NCBI RefSeq assembly: GCF_003385235.1
Contig: NZ_PQIA01000014.1
Coordinates: forward strand, 117,654 to 181,653
Source of the DNA: Amycolatopsis circi
Lineage (GTDB): Bacteria > Actinomycetota > Actinomycetes > Mycobacteriales > Pseudonocardiaceae
Direction: 5' to 3'
Length of the DNA stretch: 64,000 bases
Below are positions 63,873-64,000 of this stretch, in pieces. Within the stretch, counting starts at the first letter, position 1. Each line of letters begins with the position of its first letter. Position numbers and translations under genes: made by a program. Below the pieces are notes generated by a model, which ran no database searches, had not been told where the DNA came from, and saw only the letters and a program-made list of their open reading frames with translations.

Positions 63873-64000
63873 TCAACTGTCCGTGAGGGGAACCCTGAGG
63901 GACTCTGACCTGGATCCACTGGTTGTTTTTTGTGGTGGTTTCTGGTGTTGGTGGCGGGGTGTGCGGGTGCTGGTTGGGGGTGTGGGCGTGGTGGTGTGGC
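63873..64000 (-). CDS. Possible C-terminus of a protein running off the right edge
   Basis: The minus strand is open from the window edge to a stop at 63873-63875, giving 41 codons ending SESLRVPLTDS. The last residues are encoded by half of a dispersed palindrome. The rest is Thr/Pro/His/Gln-rich (codons CCA, ACA, CAC), unlike the neighbouring genes. An HNH-endonuclease-type protein with such a tail is possible, but nothing in 128 bases proves it. Confidence 0.3.
   Translation of the reverse strand, partial: HTTTPTPPTSTRTPRHQHQKPPQKTTSGSRSESLRVPLTDS
63879..63905. repeat. Half of a CCGTGAGGGGAACC-family palindrome
   Basis: The left arm GTCCGTGAGGGGAACC plus inner GGACTC matches the element at 25788. 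The right arm is absent; instead G/T-rich DNA begins at about 63908. Confidence 0.7.

Noticed and set aside
1..64000. Mobile elements, tRNA, rRNA and CRISPR arrays
   Set aside because: No transposase or integrase motif, no tRNA-like cloverleaf and no regularly spaced direct repeats were noticed. The palindromes are dispersed single elements, not an array.

Overview
The window is very GC-rich. It has actinobacterial promoter, Shine-Dalgarno and GTG/TTG start usage, a complete mycofactocin cluster, iron boxes of the IdeR/DmdR type, and dispersed palindromes of a kind I associate with Amycolatopsis. The most likely source is an Amycolatopsis or another Pseudonocardiaceae chromosome; the genus is inferred, not proven. 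I saw no rRNA, tRNA, CRISPR array or transposase.

Layout. (1) 1-6.3 kb: a partial DUF998-like membrane protein, a repeat-bearing OmpA-like lipoprotein, and an IclR-controlled catabolic group (MHS-type transporter, IclR regulator, acyl-CoA dehydrogenase, CaiB-type CoA-transferase) with shared operator-like sites. (2) 6.3-12.5 kb: a small unknown protein, a Pls/PosA-like adenylation-thiolation-membrane protein and an LCP cell-wall ligase. (3) 12.5-20.6 kb: a MarR regulator between a divergent MFS transporter and a tightly overlapping six-gene CoA-thioester operon; two matching operators show the control. (4) 20.6-22.3 kb: three tandem SUKH/SMI1-type genes, the first decayed. (5) 22.3-25.8 kb: an SDR, an acyl-CoA synthetase and a GAF-LuxR regulator.

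(6) 25.8-48.4 kb: a catecholate siderophore locus. EntA, EntC, EntE, a stand-alone isochorismatase and a stand-alone aryl carrier protein make and load 2,3-dihydroxybenzoate. A 3285-residue NRPS (C-A-T-E-C-A-T-E-C, no thioesterase) assembles the peptide, a DHA2 exporter secretes it, and a binding protein, two FecCD permeases, an ATPase and a siderophore-interacting reductase recover iron. A type I DAHP synthase at the operon end supplies precursor. Iron boxes precede entA and the entC operon.

(7) 48.4-58.1 kb: a copper-handling locus: Cu(I) P-type ATPase, a small Cys-rich protein, a CopD-CtaG fusion, an ECF sigma factor, a divergent membrane anti-sigma factor, and a PepSY membrane protein with a Met/His-rich DUF5134-like protein. 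Four gene starts carry the same GGAAC-N17/18-GACT promoter, which suggests a self-contained ECF regulon. (8) 58.2-63.9 kb: mftA-mftB-mftC-mftE-SDR-mftF-mftD, one overlapping mycofactocin operon. The right edge holds half of a dispersed palindrome joined to G/T-rich DNA that may be the end of another gene.

Two themes are the least expected. First, in-frame low-complexity or tandem-repeat insertions interrupt otherwise normal proteins (EntA about 228 residues, PepSY protein about 187, EntC about 85). Second, a dispersed palindromic repeat, seen elsewhere as an intergenic hairpin, lies in frame inside the NRPS and encodes part of a C-A linker.
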